Part shown: piece after piece, positions 1 to 10,425 of the stretch | Layout: each line of letters begins with the position of its first letter | Position numbering within the stretch: position 1 is the stretch's first letter | NCBI GenBank assembly: GCA_903865895.1 | Contig: CAIPLM010000358.1 | Coordinates: forward strand, 1-33,386 | Length of the DNA: 33,386 bases | Origin: an uncultured Rhodospirillales bacterium | GTDB taxonomy: Bacteria; Pseudomonadota; Alphaproteobacteria; Acetobacterales; Acetobacteraceae | Direction: 5' to 3' | Program-made: the position numbers and the translations under genes | Notes under the pieces: generated by a model | Told to the model about the DNA's origin: nothing | Database searches by the model: none | The model's input: only the letters and a program-made list of their open reading frames with translations

Positions 1-14
1 CCCCCCTCACCCAA

Positions 15-41
15 CCCTCTCCCCCCGATGGGGGGAGAGGG
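15..41. terminator. GC-rich hairpin at left edge
   Basis: A perfect 12-bp stem (15-26 with 30-41) closes a 3-base loop. It lies beyond the 3' end of the leftward gene ending at 183. It may terminate that gene or a gene left of the window, or be a dispersed palindromic repeat. Confidence 0.45.
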
Positions 42-151
42 CTTTTCGGGCTTTGGGGGTTGTAGGGCGGCGTCGGAGGGGGGCTTCCGGCGGGGGTTTG
101 GTGTGTACGGGGGGGCGGGAGCGTTCTTCGTGTGAGACCACCCTCCCCCGT

Positions 152-175
152 CCCCTCCCGCAAACGCGGGAGGGG
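152..175 (-). terminator. GC-rich hairpin downstream of HMGL-like gene
   Basis: A perfect 10-bp inverted repeat (152-161 with 166-175) has a 4-base loop and lies just past the stop codon of the leftward gene. There is no clear T-run on the minus strand, so intrinsic termination is plausible but not proven. Confidence 0.45.
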
Positions 176-182
176 GGAGAGG

Positions 183-1274
183 TCAGGAGCGCAGCAGGGC
201 GTCGTCCTCGCGCCAGGGGGACATTTGGCCTGCGTAGGCGGAGGGGCCGGTGCGGAAATGGGCGGCTTCCGCCAGGGTTTCCACGAAGGGCATGTCGATG
301 GGGTAGAGTTTGGGGGCGCGCGGGCGGGGGCCGGATTTGGAGACGTGGCCCCAGAGGGGGTGGCCGACGACTTCCTCGGCGATGGCGACGGCCTCGATGA
401 GCTTGTCGAGGTTGTAGCCGGTTTCGATGCCCATTTCGTGGCAGAGATCGACGAAATCCTCCGTCGGGACGTGGCCGGCGGCGCGGCCGTTGCCGCAATA
501 GGGGCAGCCGCCCATGCCGCCGAGGGAGGTGTCGAACTCGCGGGCGCCGAGCATGAGGGCCTCGTAGTAGCTGGTGAGGGTGGCGCCGCGCTGGTTGTGC
601 AGGTGCATGTGGAAGTCGGTGATGCCGGGCCAGCGCTCCTTGATGGCGAGCATGGTTTCGCGCACGAGGTGGGGCAGGTTCCAGCCCATGGCTTCGAGGA
701 AGGAGACGCGGGTGACTTGGATGCCGGCTTCCTCCCACTTGCCGATCATGAGGGCCAGCAAGTCCATGCGTTGCTGGTGGGTGAAGGGGCCTTCGAAATT
801 GGAGCCGAAGGGGTTGCCGATGCCGACCGAGGCTTTCTGCGCGCCGGCGGCCTTGGCGGCGGCGATGGTGGCGTCCATCGCGGCGATCTGCTGGGCCTGG
901 GTGCGGTTGTAGTTGCGGCGGGCGAAGCTGTCGCAGAGTTCGACATGGGTGCCGAAATGCTGGCCGCGGCGGCGGACGTCGATCTTGGGGTAGTAGGCGT
1001 CGGCGCGATCGAAGCCGCGCTTGTTGAAGACGGCGGCGGTGTAGGTGACGCCGGGCTTGGGGACGAAGCGCTCGGCGATTTCGTCGATGCAGGCCATCGA
1101 GGGCGTCCATTTCGGGTGGGCGAAGGAGCCGATGGAGATGATTTTGGTGCCGGTTTCGCCGAGGGCGTCGAGCAGGCGGAGCTTGGCTTCGACGGGGATG
1201 CTGGCGCTCTCGATCTGGAGGCCCTCGCGCATGGTGTCGTCGATAATGGTGACGGATTTGGGCAGGGTGCTCAT
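183..1274 (-). CDS. HMG-CoA lyase-like / pyruvate carboxyltransferase-family (DRE-TIM) enzyme
   Basis: A 363-residue DRE-TIM barrel enzyme, which in this family makes or breaks C-C bonds in acyl-CoA or 2-oxoacid substrates using a divalent metal. The N-terminus carries the DTMREG signature (family DxxRDG/REG) followed by IESASIPVEAKLRLLDAL. Further on are HMHLHN, matching the metal-binding HxH of the barrel, and a GGCPYCGNG loop near residue 290, which resembles the cysteine loop of HMG-CoA lyases. ATG at 1274 is chosen because a GGAG lies about 10 bases upstream; the frame opens further upstream without family similarity. It is divergent from the DMT permease. The exact substrate (HMG-CoA, citramalyl-type or other) cannot be read from the sequence. 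Confidence 0.85.
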   Translation of the reverse strand: MSTLPKSVTIIDDTMREGLQIESASIPVEAKLRLLDALGETGTKIISIGSFAHPKWTPSMACIDEIAERFVPKPGVTYTAAVFNKRGFDRADAYYPKIDVRRRGQHFGTHVELCDSFARRNYNRTQAQQIAAMDATIAAAKAAGAQKASVGIGNPFGSNFEGPFTHQQRMDLLALMIGKWEEAGIQVTRVSFLEAMGWNLPHLVRETMLAIKERWPGITDFHMHLHNQRGATLTSYYEALMLGAREFDTSLGGMGGCPYCGNGRAAGHVPTEDFVDLCHEMGIETGYNLDKLIEAVAIAEEVVGHPLWGHVSKSGPRPRAPKLYPIDMPFVETLAEAAHFRTGPSAYAGQMSPWREDDALLRS

Positions 1275-1377
1275 GGAAGGTCGCTCCACCGGTTTGTTGG
1301 GGTGGTTATAGGAAGCGGGGCTGGGGCTGGCAAAGCGGGGCTTTGCGGCAGGGGTGGGAGGGGCTATCGAGGCCGCC

Positions 1378-2265
1378 ATGGTGGGAAACGCGCAGGCGCG
1401 GTGGCTCGAGAACCGGCGCGGCGCGGCGGCGATGGCGGCTGCGATGGTGCTGATCGTCATCAACGACACGATGATCAAGGTGGTGAGCGAGAGCCTGCCG
1501 GCGGCGCAGACGATCGGGCTGCGCGGCGTGTTCGCGACCGCGATGGTCCTGGCGGTGGTGCTGGCGCGCGGGCTCGGCGGCAGCCTGCATTACCTGACGG
1601 ATCGGCGGACGATGACGCGGGGGGCGCTCGATGTGCTCAGCACCTTCACCTATCTGGTGTCGCTGTTCCACATGCCGATTGCGGCCGCGACCGCGATCAA
1701 TATGGCGGCGCCGCTGATGATGGTGGGGGCGGCGGCGGTGATGTTGCGCGAGGCGGTGCCGTTCCGCCGTTGGGCCGCGGTGCTGGTGGGGTTCGCGGGG
1801 ATGCTGCTGATCGTACGGCCAGGTGGGGACAGCTTCAACGCCTGGGCGGCGCTGGCGCTGTTCGGCACGGCGGTGAATGCGATGCGCGATCTCTATACGC
1901 GGCGGATCGGCCCGCATGTGCCCTCGCTGATCATCACGCTCGCCACCTCGGTCGCGGTGACGGTGATGGGGGTGGGGGTGACGACGGTGCAGGGATGGCA
2001 GCCGGTTTCGGCGGTGCAGCTTGGGCTGCTGGCGGCGGCGGCGGGTTTTTTGTCGGTGGCCTACTATTTGATGATCATCGCCATGCGGCTGGGCGATGCC
2101 TCGGTGATCGGCGGGTTCCGCTACAGCGCGCTGCCGGCGGCGGCGGCGACGGGGTGGCTGGTGTGGGGGCAGTTGCCGGATGGGTTGGCCTTCGCGGGCA
2201 TGGCGGTGCTGGTGGCCGCGGGGCTGTGGCTGATGCGAGTTGAGCGGCGCGCTGCGCATCGGTGA
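1378..2265 (+). CDS. DMT-superfamily (EamA-type) permease
   Basis: A 295-residue hydrophobic protein with about ten predicted membrane segments arranged as two EamA repeats, the layout of drug/metabolite transporters such as RhaT/YdcZ-like exporters. Repeat one contains the charged loop after INDTMIKVVSESLPAAQ, and repeat two starts near residue 145. ATG 1378 is preferred over an in-frame GTG at 1354, because the 1354 extension adds only a few residues ahead of a typical hydrophilic N-terminus. It acts in the inner membrane; the substrate is unknown. It is divergent from the DRE-TIM enzyme and 65 bases before the SDR gene, with which it could be co-transcribed. Confidence 0.85.
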   Translation: MVGNAQARWLENRRGAAAMAAAMVLIVINDTMIKVVSESLPAAQTIGLRGVFATAMVLAVVLARGLGGSLHYLTDRRTMTRGALDVLSTFTYLVSLFHMPIAAATAINMAAPLMMVGAAAVMLREAVPFRRWAAVLVGFAGMLLIVRPGGDSFNAWAALALFGTAVNAMRDLYTRRIGPHVPSLIITLATSVAVTVMGVGVTTVQGWQPVSAVQLGLLAAAAGFLSVAYYLMIIAMRLGDASVIGGFRYSALPAAAATGWLVWGQLPDGLAFAGMAVLVAAGLWLMRVERRAAHR

Positions 2266-2330
2266 TGCCCTTGCAGCGGTGCCGCGGCTCGGCCAATTTG
2301 GCCGCCAGGGAAACGCGAAAGGAAGCAGTC

Positions 2331-3104
2331 ATGGCCTATCAACCCTTCGACCTCACGGGGAAGGTGGCGCTCGTCACCGGCGGCAATTCCGGCATCGGCC
2401 TGGGCATGGCCCGCGCGATCGCCGAGGCCGGCGCGGATGTGGCGATCTGGGGCACCAATGCCGAGAAGAACGCGCGGGCGCGGGAGGCGCTGGCCGATAC
2501 CGGGCGGCGGGTGCTGACGCTGGAATGCGACGTGGGGGACGAGGCGGCGGTGGATGCCTGTTTCCAGCGCACGCTCGATGAACTCGGCCGCGTCGATGGC
2601 TGTTTCGCCAATGCCGGGATTGGCGGCGGGCGGGCGACGCCGTTCGCGGAATACAGCACGGAGACCTGGCGCAAGGTGCTGCGGGTGAATTTGGACGGCG
2701 CGATGTTCACCTTTCGCGCCGCGACCCGGCACATGATGGCGCGCGGTGGCGGCGGGGCGCTGGTGGGGACGGCCTCGCTGGCGGCGATCGAGGGGGCGGC
2801 GCGCAATGAGCATTACGCGGCGACCAAGGGCGGCCTGGTCTCGATGATCCGCTCGCTCTCGGTGGAGCTGGCGCGCTATGGCATCCGCGCCAATTCGGTG
2901 CTGCCGGGCTGGATCGAGACCGATATGACGGCCAAGAGCATCGCCAACGACAAGTTCGCCGGCAATGTGATGCCGCGCATCCCGATGCGGCGCTGGGGCA
3001 AGGGGGCGGATTTCGGCGGCATCGCGGTGTATCTGATGAGCGACGCCGCCGCCTACCACACGGGCGACAGCTTCGTGATCGACGGCGGGTATTCGCTGTT
3101 TTAG
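2331..3104 (+). CDS. SDR-family NAD(P)-dependent oxidoreductase
   Basis: A 257-residue classical short-chain dehydrogenase/reductase. It shows the cofactor motif TGGNSGIG near residue 16, the ANAG motif, a catalytic serine in GTASLAAIEG and the YAATK (YxxxK) catalytic pair, then PGWIETDM typical of the region after the active site. The C-terminus ends VIDGGYSLF, a common SDR ending. ATG 2331 follows GGAAG at suitable spacing; an earlier in-frame ATG at 2262 overlaps the permease and adds unrelated residues. Substrate class (3-oxoacyl, sugar alcohol, etc.) is not resolved. A strong hairpin follows the stop. Confidence 0.92.
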   Translation: MAYQPFDLTGKVALVTGGNSGIGLGMARAIAEAGADVAIWGTNAEKNARAREALADTGRRVLTLECDVGDEAAVDACFQRTLDELGRVDGCFANAGIGGGRATPFAEYSTETWRKVLRVNLDGAMFTFRAATRHMMARGGGGALVGTASLAAIEGAARNEHYAATKGGLVSMIRSLSVELARYGIRANSVLPGWIETDMTAKSIANDKFAGNVMPRIPMRRWGKGADFGGIAVYLMSDAAAYHTGDSFVIDGGYSLF

Positions 3105-3142
3105 AGCCGGGTGCCTTCTGATAGGCGAAGGCTCCCGGCTCT
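3103..3142 (+). terminator. Hairpin terminator after SDR gene
   Basis: Inverted repeat 3103-3118 with 3127-3142 (16 bp, one mismatch, 8-base loop) begins inside the SDR stop codon and is followed by a weak T-rich stretch. It sits between converging genes. Confidence 0.6.
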
Positions 3143-3159
3143 AACTCTTTGTTTGATCG

Positions 3160-3201
3160 CCTGATTCAGACTTTTTGGCGATTCCGCCAAACGTCATCAG
3201 G
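3160..3201. repeat. Nested palindrome between convergent genes
   Basis: Outer arms CCTGAT/ATCAGG (3160-3165, 3196-3201) enclose inner arms TTTGGCG/CGCCAAA (3174-3180, 3185-3191). This two-level hairpin is separate from the flanking terminators and looks like a dispersed palindromic repeat. It occurs only once in this window. Confidence 0.4.
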
Positions 3202-3215
3202 CTCTAGCGGGAGGC

Positions 3216-3238
3216 GGGAGGGGGTGGTGCCCCCTCCC
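3216..3238 (-). terminator. GC hairpin downstream of FAD dehydrogenase
   Basis: A perfect 9-bp stem (3216-3224 with 3230-3238) has a 5-base loop and lies 8 bases past the stop codon of the leftward FAD-dependent dehydrogenase. It probably terminates that gene. Confidence 0.5.
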
Positions 3239-3245
3239 CTTCGGC

Positions 3246-4709
3246 TCAGCTGACCAGGAAGATCTTGCCGGGGTTCATGATGTTCTGCGGGTCGAGTGCC
3301 CGCTTGATGGCGCGCATGGTCGCCATCTTCACGGGGTCGGCGTAGTGGGCGAGTTCGCCGATTTTCTCGCTGCCGATGCCATGCTCGGCCGAGATTGAGC
3401 CGCCATAGGGCACCAGCGTGTCGTTCACCGCGCGCGTGACGGCCGCTTTGTATTGGGTGAAGGTCTCGCGGGACATGCCCTCGGGGGCCTTGAAGTTGAA
3501 GTGCAGATTGCCGTCGCCCATGTGGCCCATCGGGCAGGAGCGGATGTCCGGCAGCACCGCCTTGGCGGCCACGGTGGCGTCTTCGATGAATTGCGGAATG
3601 GCGGAGCTCGCCACCGAGATGTCGTAGCTCACCGCCGGGGCGCCGTGGCGCCCGGCCTCGGCGTGGGATTCGCGGATGTGCCACATCGCCTTGGCCTGCT
3701 GGGTGTTCTGCGCCAGCACGGCATCGAGCACCAGGCCGCGCTCCATGGCGTCGGCGAGGAACTCCTCCATGCGGCCGGCCATCACGCCTTCCTTGGGCAG
3801 GGCGGAGGACCATTCCATCAGGAGATACCAGGGGGATTCACCACCGGGCAGCGGATCCGTCACCCCGGGGACGTGTGTGAAGACGCCGTTGAGGTTGGTG
3901 CGGTTCATCAGCTCGCAGGAGGTGACGGCATCCTCGGAGGCCACATGGGCCTCGGAGAGCAGTTCCACCGCCGCTTGCGGATCGCGGATGTTGATCCAGG
4001 CGGTGGCGACGTCCTTCGGCTTCGGCCACAGCTTAATCACCGCCTTGGTGATGATGCCGAGCGTGCCTTCGGCGCCGATGAAGAGATGCTTGAGGTCGTA
4101 GCCGGTGTTGTCCTTCTTGAGCGCCTTGAGGCCGTTCCACACCTCGCCGGAGGGCAGCACCGCCTCGATGCCGAGCACCCAGCTGCGGGTGTTGCCGTAA
4201 TGCAGCACCTGGGCACCGCCGGCATTGGTGGAGAGGTTGCCGCCGATCATGCAGGAGCCCTGGGCGCCGAGGCTGAGGGGGAGCAGCATGTCGTTGGTGG
4301 CGGCGAGTTCCTGCAGGGTTTGCAGCACGCAGCCGGCCTCGACCGTCATGGTCAGGCCGAGCCGGTCGACCGCGATCACCCGGTTCATCCGCCCGAGCGA
4401 GACGACGATGCCGGCGTGGTTGCCATAGGGCGTGGCACCGCCCATCAGCCCGGTATTGCCGCCCTGCGGCACGATCGCGACCCCCTCGGCGGCGCAGAGC
4501 CGCACCAGGCCGGCGACCTCCTCGGTGGAGGCGGGGCGGGCGACGGCGGCGGCGGAGCCGGTGAGGGTGCCGCGCCAATCCGAGAGGTAGGACTTCATGT
4601 CCGACGGGTCGGTCAGCAGGCCCTTGTCGCCGAGCAGGTCGCGGAGCGCCTGGAGCAAAGCGGGGCTGGCCGGGGTGGTCGGAATCGTGGGGTTGGTCAG
4701 AACGTTCAT
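3246..4709 (-). CDS. FAD-binding oxidoreductase (D-2-hydroxyacid / D-2-hydroxyglutarate dehydrogenase-like, GlcD family)
   Basis: A 487-residue member of the VAO/PCMH flavoprotein family. The N-terminal FAD-binding half shows VPQGGNTGLMGGATP and SLGAQGSCMIGGNLSTNAGG, both classic FAD-pyrophosphate contacts. The C-terminal FAD-oxidase half ends with HMGDGNLHFNF, the metal/substrate histidine motif, and SAEHGIGSEK, conserved in D-2-hydroxyglutarate and D-lactate dehydrogenases. Such enzymes oxidise a D-2-hydroxyacid to a 2-oxoacid and pass electrons to ETF or a cytochrome. ATG 4709 follows GGGATG. It is divergent from an MFS permease that could import its substrate; that link is inference. The specific substrate is not determined. 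Confidence 0.9.
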   Translation of the reverse strand: MNVLTNPTIPTTPASPALLQALRDLLGDKGLLTDPSDMKSYLSDWRGTLTGSAAAVARPASTEEVAGLVRLCAAEGVAIVPQGGNTGLMGGATPYGNHAGIVVSLGRMNRVIAVDRLGLTMTVEAGCVLQTLQELAATNDMLLPLSLGAQGSCMIGGNLSTNAGGAQVLHYGNTRSWVLGIEAVLPSGEVWNGLKALKKDNTGYDLKHLFIGAEGTLGIITKAVIKLWPKPKDVATAWINIRDPQAAVELLSEAHVASEDAVTSCELMNRTNLNGVFTHVPGVTDPLPGGESPWYLLMEWSSALPKEGVMAGRMEEFLADAMERGLVLDAVLAQNTQQAKAMWHIRESHAEAGRHGAPAVSYDISVASSAIPQFIEDATVAAKAVLPDIRSCPMGHMGDGNLHFNFKAPEGMSRETFTQYKAAVTRAVNDTLVPYGGSISAEHGIGSEKIGELAHYADPVKMATMRAIKRALDPQNIMNPGKIFLVS

Positions 4710-4853
4710 GGCATCCCGTTATCTGGACATTTCCTGGGTGCGATCCTGCCGTGCCCGGCCGCACATGTCACCCCTCAATCCCCGGCATATCCGGCCCGCT
4801 TGCGGGTCGTAGCGCCGGCGCCATACCTTCGCTGATCATCAGGGGAACCGGAC

Positions 4854-6092
4854 ATGCCAGCCGCCACGCCAGCCCAGGCGCCGATCAAGGCGTGGCCGAT
4901 CCTGTTCGGGGCCGCCCTATTGCTCAGTCTCGCGCTTGGGCTGCGGCAATCGCTCGGGCTGTTCATGTTGCCGATGACCCAGGGAATCGGTGCTTCGGTG
5001 ACCGATTTCACCCTGTCGATCGCGATCCAGAACGCGGTCTGGGGCATCACCCAGCCCTTCGTCGGCGCGGCCGCGGACCGCTACGGGATTCGCCCAGTCG
5101 CGATCGGGGGCGCGCTGCTCTACATCGCCGGACTGGCTTTCTCGGCCTTCGCCACCGGGCCACTGGCGCTCACGCTGGGCACCGGGCCGCTGATCGGGAT
5201 CGCGCTGTCCTGCACCGCCGCGGCGCTGAATATGGCCGCGGCCGCCCGGGCGGTCTCGCCGGAGCGGCGCAGCCAGGTGCTCGGCATGATTTCCGCCTGT
5301 GGCTCGCTCGGCACCTTCATCGCCGCACCGCTGGCGCAGACGCTGATCGCCGGGCCCGGCTGGCGCTATGCGATGTATGCCTTCATCGCCCTCGCCCTTG
5401 TCATGCTGCCGGCCGCCTTCCTGATGGGCCGGGCCGACCGCATCCCGACGCCGCCACGCCCGGGCGAGGCGAGTTCCACCCGCGAGGTGATCGCGGAGGC
5501 GCTGCGCCGGCCGGCTTTCCTGGTGATGGCCAGCGCCTATTTCGTCTGCGGGCTGCAACTGGTGTTCCTCACCACCCATCTGCCAACCTATCTGGCGATG
5601 TGCGGGATGGACCCGATGCTCTCGGCCGAGGCGATCGCGGTGATCGGCGCGGCCAATGTCGCGGGCTCTTTCGGCTGGGGCTGGCTCGGCGGGCGGTTCC
5701 CCAAGCATGTGCTGCTGGGGCTGCTCTACACGCTGCGCAGCCTCGCCTTGGCGGCCTATTTCTACTTCCCGCCCAGCCCCGCGACCACGCTCGCCTTCGC
5801 CGCCGTGATGGGGCTGCTATGGCTCGGCGTTTCGCCGCTCACCAGCGGGATGATCGCCAGCATGTTCGGCCTGCGCTACATGGCGACCATCAGCGGCATC
5901 GCCTTCATGACGCATCAGGTCGGCTCGTTCCTGGGCGCCTGGGGCGGCGGGCTGATCTATACCGCGCTGGGCTCCTATGACCGGGCCTGGCAGTTCGGCG
6001 TGCTGATCGGGCTGATCGCCGGGCTGTGCCAAATCGCCTTCGGGGAGGATCGCCGGCCCGCGGCGCCGGCGCTGCGCGAGGCGGTGGCGTAA
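4854..6092 (+). CDS. MFS transporter
   Basis: A 412-residue inner-membrane protein with about twelve predicted helices. The loop between helices 2 and 3 (GAAADRYGIRPVAIGG) matches the MFS motif GxxxDRxGRRxxx. The order and length fit monocarboxylate/oxalate-formate-type MFS carriers. ATG 4854 follows AGGGGAA. It is divergent from the FAD-dependent hydroxyacid dehydrogenase across about 145 bases, which suggests, but does not show, that it takes up the corresponding organic acid. A perfect 13-bp hairpin follows the stop. Confidence 0.88.
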   Translation: MPAATPAQAPIKAWPILFGAALLLSLALGLRQSLGLFMLPMTQGIGASVTDFTLSIAIQNAVWGITQPFVGAAADRYGIRPVAIGGALLYIAGLAFSAFATGPLALTLGTGPLIGIALSCTAAALNMAAAARAVSPERRSQVLGMISACGSLGTFIAAPLAQTLIAGPGWRYAMYAFIALALVMLPAAFLMGRADRIPTPPRPGEASSTREVIAEALRRPAFLVMASAYFVCGLQLVFLTTHLPTYLAMCGMDPMLSAEAIAVIGAANVAGSFGWGWLGGRFPKHVLLGLLYTLRSLALAAYFYFPPSPATTLAFAAVMGLLWLGVSPLTSGMIASMFGLRYMATISGIAFMTHQVGSFLGAWGGGLIYTALGSYDRAWQFGVLIGLIAGLCQIAFGEDRRPAAPALREAVA

Positions 6093-6107
6093 GGCCCTGA
6101 ACGCAAA

Positions 6108-6135
6108 CGCCCGGGCGGAGGGCTCCGCCCGGGCG
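6108..6135. terminator. Bidirectional-type hairpin terminator
   Basis: A perfect 13-bp GC-rich inverted repeat (6108-6120 with 6123-6135) lies between the converging MFS gene and molybdenum hydroxylase operon. No T-run follows on either strand. Confidence 0.6.
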
Positions 6136-6159
6136 CTCAGTATCAGCCGTAGCCAGTGA

Positions 6160-6951
6160 TCAGCCGGCGGCTTTGACCGCGCGCTGGGCAATCACGCCGC
6201 AGAGATGGGCGCGGTATTCGGCGGAGGCGTGGATGTCGCTGTTGAGGTCGTCCGCCGAGGTGGCGACGCCCTTCAGCGCATCGGCCGACCAGTTGGCGGT
6301 GAGTGCCGCCTCGAAGCCGGCATGGCGGAATACGCCGCCCTGCCCGGCCCCGGTGATCGCCACCCGCACGCCCGCCGGCCCCGAGGCTACGAACACGCCG
6401 ACCATGGCGTAGCGCGAGGCCGGGTTCTTGAACTTCACATAGGCCGCCTTCGCCGGGATCGGGAAGGAGACCGAGGTGATCACCTCATCGGCCTCGAGCG
6501 CGGTGGTGAACATGCCCTGGAAGTAGTCTTCCGCGGCGATGCTGCGCTTGGAGGTGGTGATGGTGGCCCCGAGCGCCAGCACGGCGGCGGGGTAGTCGGC
6601 GGCGGGATCGTTATTGGCGAGGCTGCCGCCGATGGTGCCGCGATGCCGCACCTCCTTGTCGCCGATCAGCCCGGCCAGCGCGGCCAGCGCCGGGATGGCG
6701 CGCTTCACCTCGGCCGAACTGGCCACCGTGATATGCGTGGTCATGGCGCCGATCACCACCGCGCTGTCCGTCACCCTGATGCCCGACAGGCCGAGGCCCG
6801 ACAGGTCAACCACCACGGAGGGCTTGTTGAGGCGCTGCTTCAGCACCGGGATCAGCGTCATGCCGCCCGACATCGCCTTGGCGTCCTCCGCCCCGAGGGC
6901 GGCGACGGCGGCGGCGAGGGTGGCCGGCTTCTGGTATGTGAAATCGTACAT
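6160..6951 (-). CDS. FAD-binding subunit of xanthine dehydrogenase/CoxM-family molybdenum hydroxylase
   Basis: The 263-residue medium (FAD) subunit of a molybdenum hydroxylase. It carries SGGMTLIPVLKQRL near residue 28 (family AGGxxLxPxxK) and RHRGTIGGSLANNDPAADYP near residue 100, the TIGGxxxxxDPxxDxP FAD motif, followed by the CO dehydrogenase flavoprotein C-terminal domain. It would carry electrons from the 2Fe-2S subunit to quinone or another acceptor. ATG 6951 follows GGGAGAAG. It is the last gene of an S-L-M operon, 12 bases after the large subunit. Confidence 0.93.
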   Translation of the reverse strand: MYDFTYQKPATLAAAVAALGAEDAKAMSGGMTLIPVLKQRLNKPSVVVDLSGLGLSGIRVTDSAVVIGAMTTHITVASSAEVKRAIPALAALAGLIGDKEVRHRGTIGGSLANNDPAADYPAAVLALGATITTSKRSIAAEDYFQGMFTTALEADEVITSVSFPIPAKAAYVKFKNPASRYAMVGVFVASGPAGVRVAITGAGQGGVFRHAGFEAALTANWSADALKGVATSADDLNSDIHASAEYRAHLCGVIAQRAVKAAG

Positions 6952-6963
6952 TTCTCTTCTCCC

Positions 6964-9324
<2,361 letters not shown>

Positions 9325-9380
9325 ATCAATTCCTCCGCGCGCGCTTCACCTTACGGGAGCACGCGTCTGATTTTGCGGGA

Positions 9381-9866
<486 letters not shown>

Positions 9867-9972
9867 CGCCGTCCTCCTTTTCCAACGTTTCCCGAAAAGC
9901 GGGCCAGCCGGCACAAACCGGATGGCAGACCGGCGCAAGCTGTCATTGCAGATCGGTCCGGTCAAGCGAAGT

Positions 9973-9986
9973 CTTTGATATCAAAG
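9973..9986. promoter_or_regulatory. Perfect 14-bp palindrome, candidate operator
   Basis: CTTTGATATCAAAG is a perfect palindrome in the roughly 220-base divergent region between the molybdenum hydroxylase operon and the cupin gene. Its size and place fit a dimeric repressor or activator site. The regulator is unknown and no regulator gene lies beside it. Confidence 0.4.
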
Positions 9987-10088
9987 GTCATGATATACGG
10001 CAGGGAACGCTGGAATGGCAACGAAGCCGGGCTTCGTGCGGCAGCGCCGGAGTGCTATCTTCCGCGCTTCAACAAGCCGAGTAAAAAC

Positions 10089-10406
10089 ATGGCCTTCGTC
10101 TGCACCATCCCCGCCGTCCCCACCACGCAGCGCGACGATGACGACGTGCGAATCACGAGGTGGGACTTCGCGCCCGGCGCCGTCACCGGCTGGCACACCC
10201 ATGCCTGGCCCTATTTCGTGATCATGCTGACCGACGGGGTGCTCAAGGTCCATAATGGGACCGACGTGAACGGCACCGCGCTACAGGCCGGGCAGGCCTA
10301 TAACCGGGTGGCCGGCATTCAGCACGACGTGATGAACGGCTCGGACCACCCGATCGCCTTCGTGGAGATCGAAATCAAGCGGCCGGAGGCGCTTACCTTC
10401 GGGTAA
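10089..10406 (+). CDS. Small single-domain cupin protein
   Basis: A 105-residue cupin. Cupin motif 1 reads GAVTGWHTHAWPYFVIMLTDG, with the HxH metal ligands but Tyr/Phe where the usual Glu stands. Motif 2 contains the third histidine in AGIQHDVMNG. The fold is a beta-barrel, often metal-binding, and enzymatic or sensory function cannot be deduced. ATG 10089 is chosen because the domain starts soon after; an in-frame ATG at 9990 would add 33 residues and read through the promoter region. It is opposite the Mo-hydroxylase operon and convergent with the sulfhydrylase gene. Confidence 0.75.
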   Translation: MAFVCTIPAVPTTQRDDDDVRITRWDFAPGAVTGWHTHAWPYFVIMLTDGVLKVHNGTDVNGTALQAGQAYNRVAGIQHDVMNGSDHPIAFVEIEIKRPEALTFG

Positions 10407-10425
10407 GCACCCCCGGCGCCCGGCG

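Noticed and set aside
132-2243. 703-residue plus-strand open frame
   Set aside because: It is Gly/Ala/Asp-rich and antisense to the DRE-TIM gene, then out of frame with the DMT permease gene; no domain or start signal. A GC-rich shadow.
3453-4835. 460-residue plus-strand open frame
   Set aside because: Shadow of the FAD-dependent dehydrogenase; composition and His/Gly repeats are typical of antisense frames.
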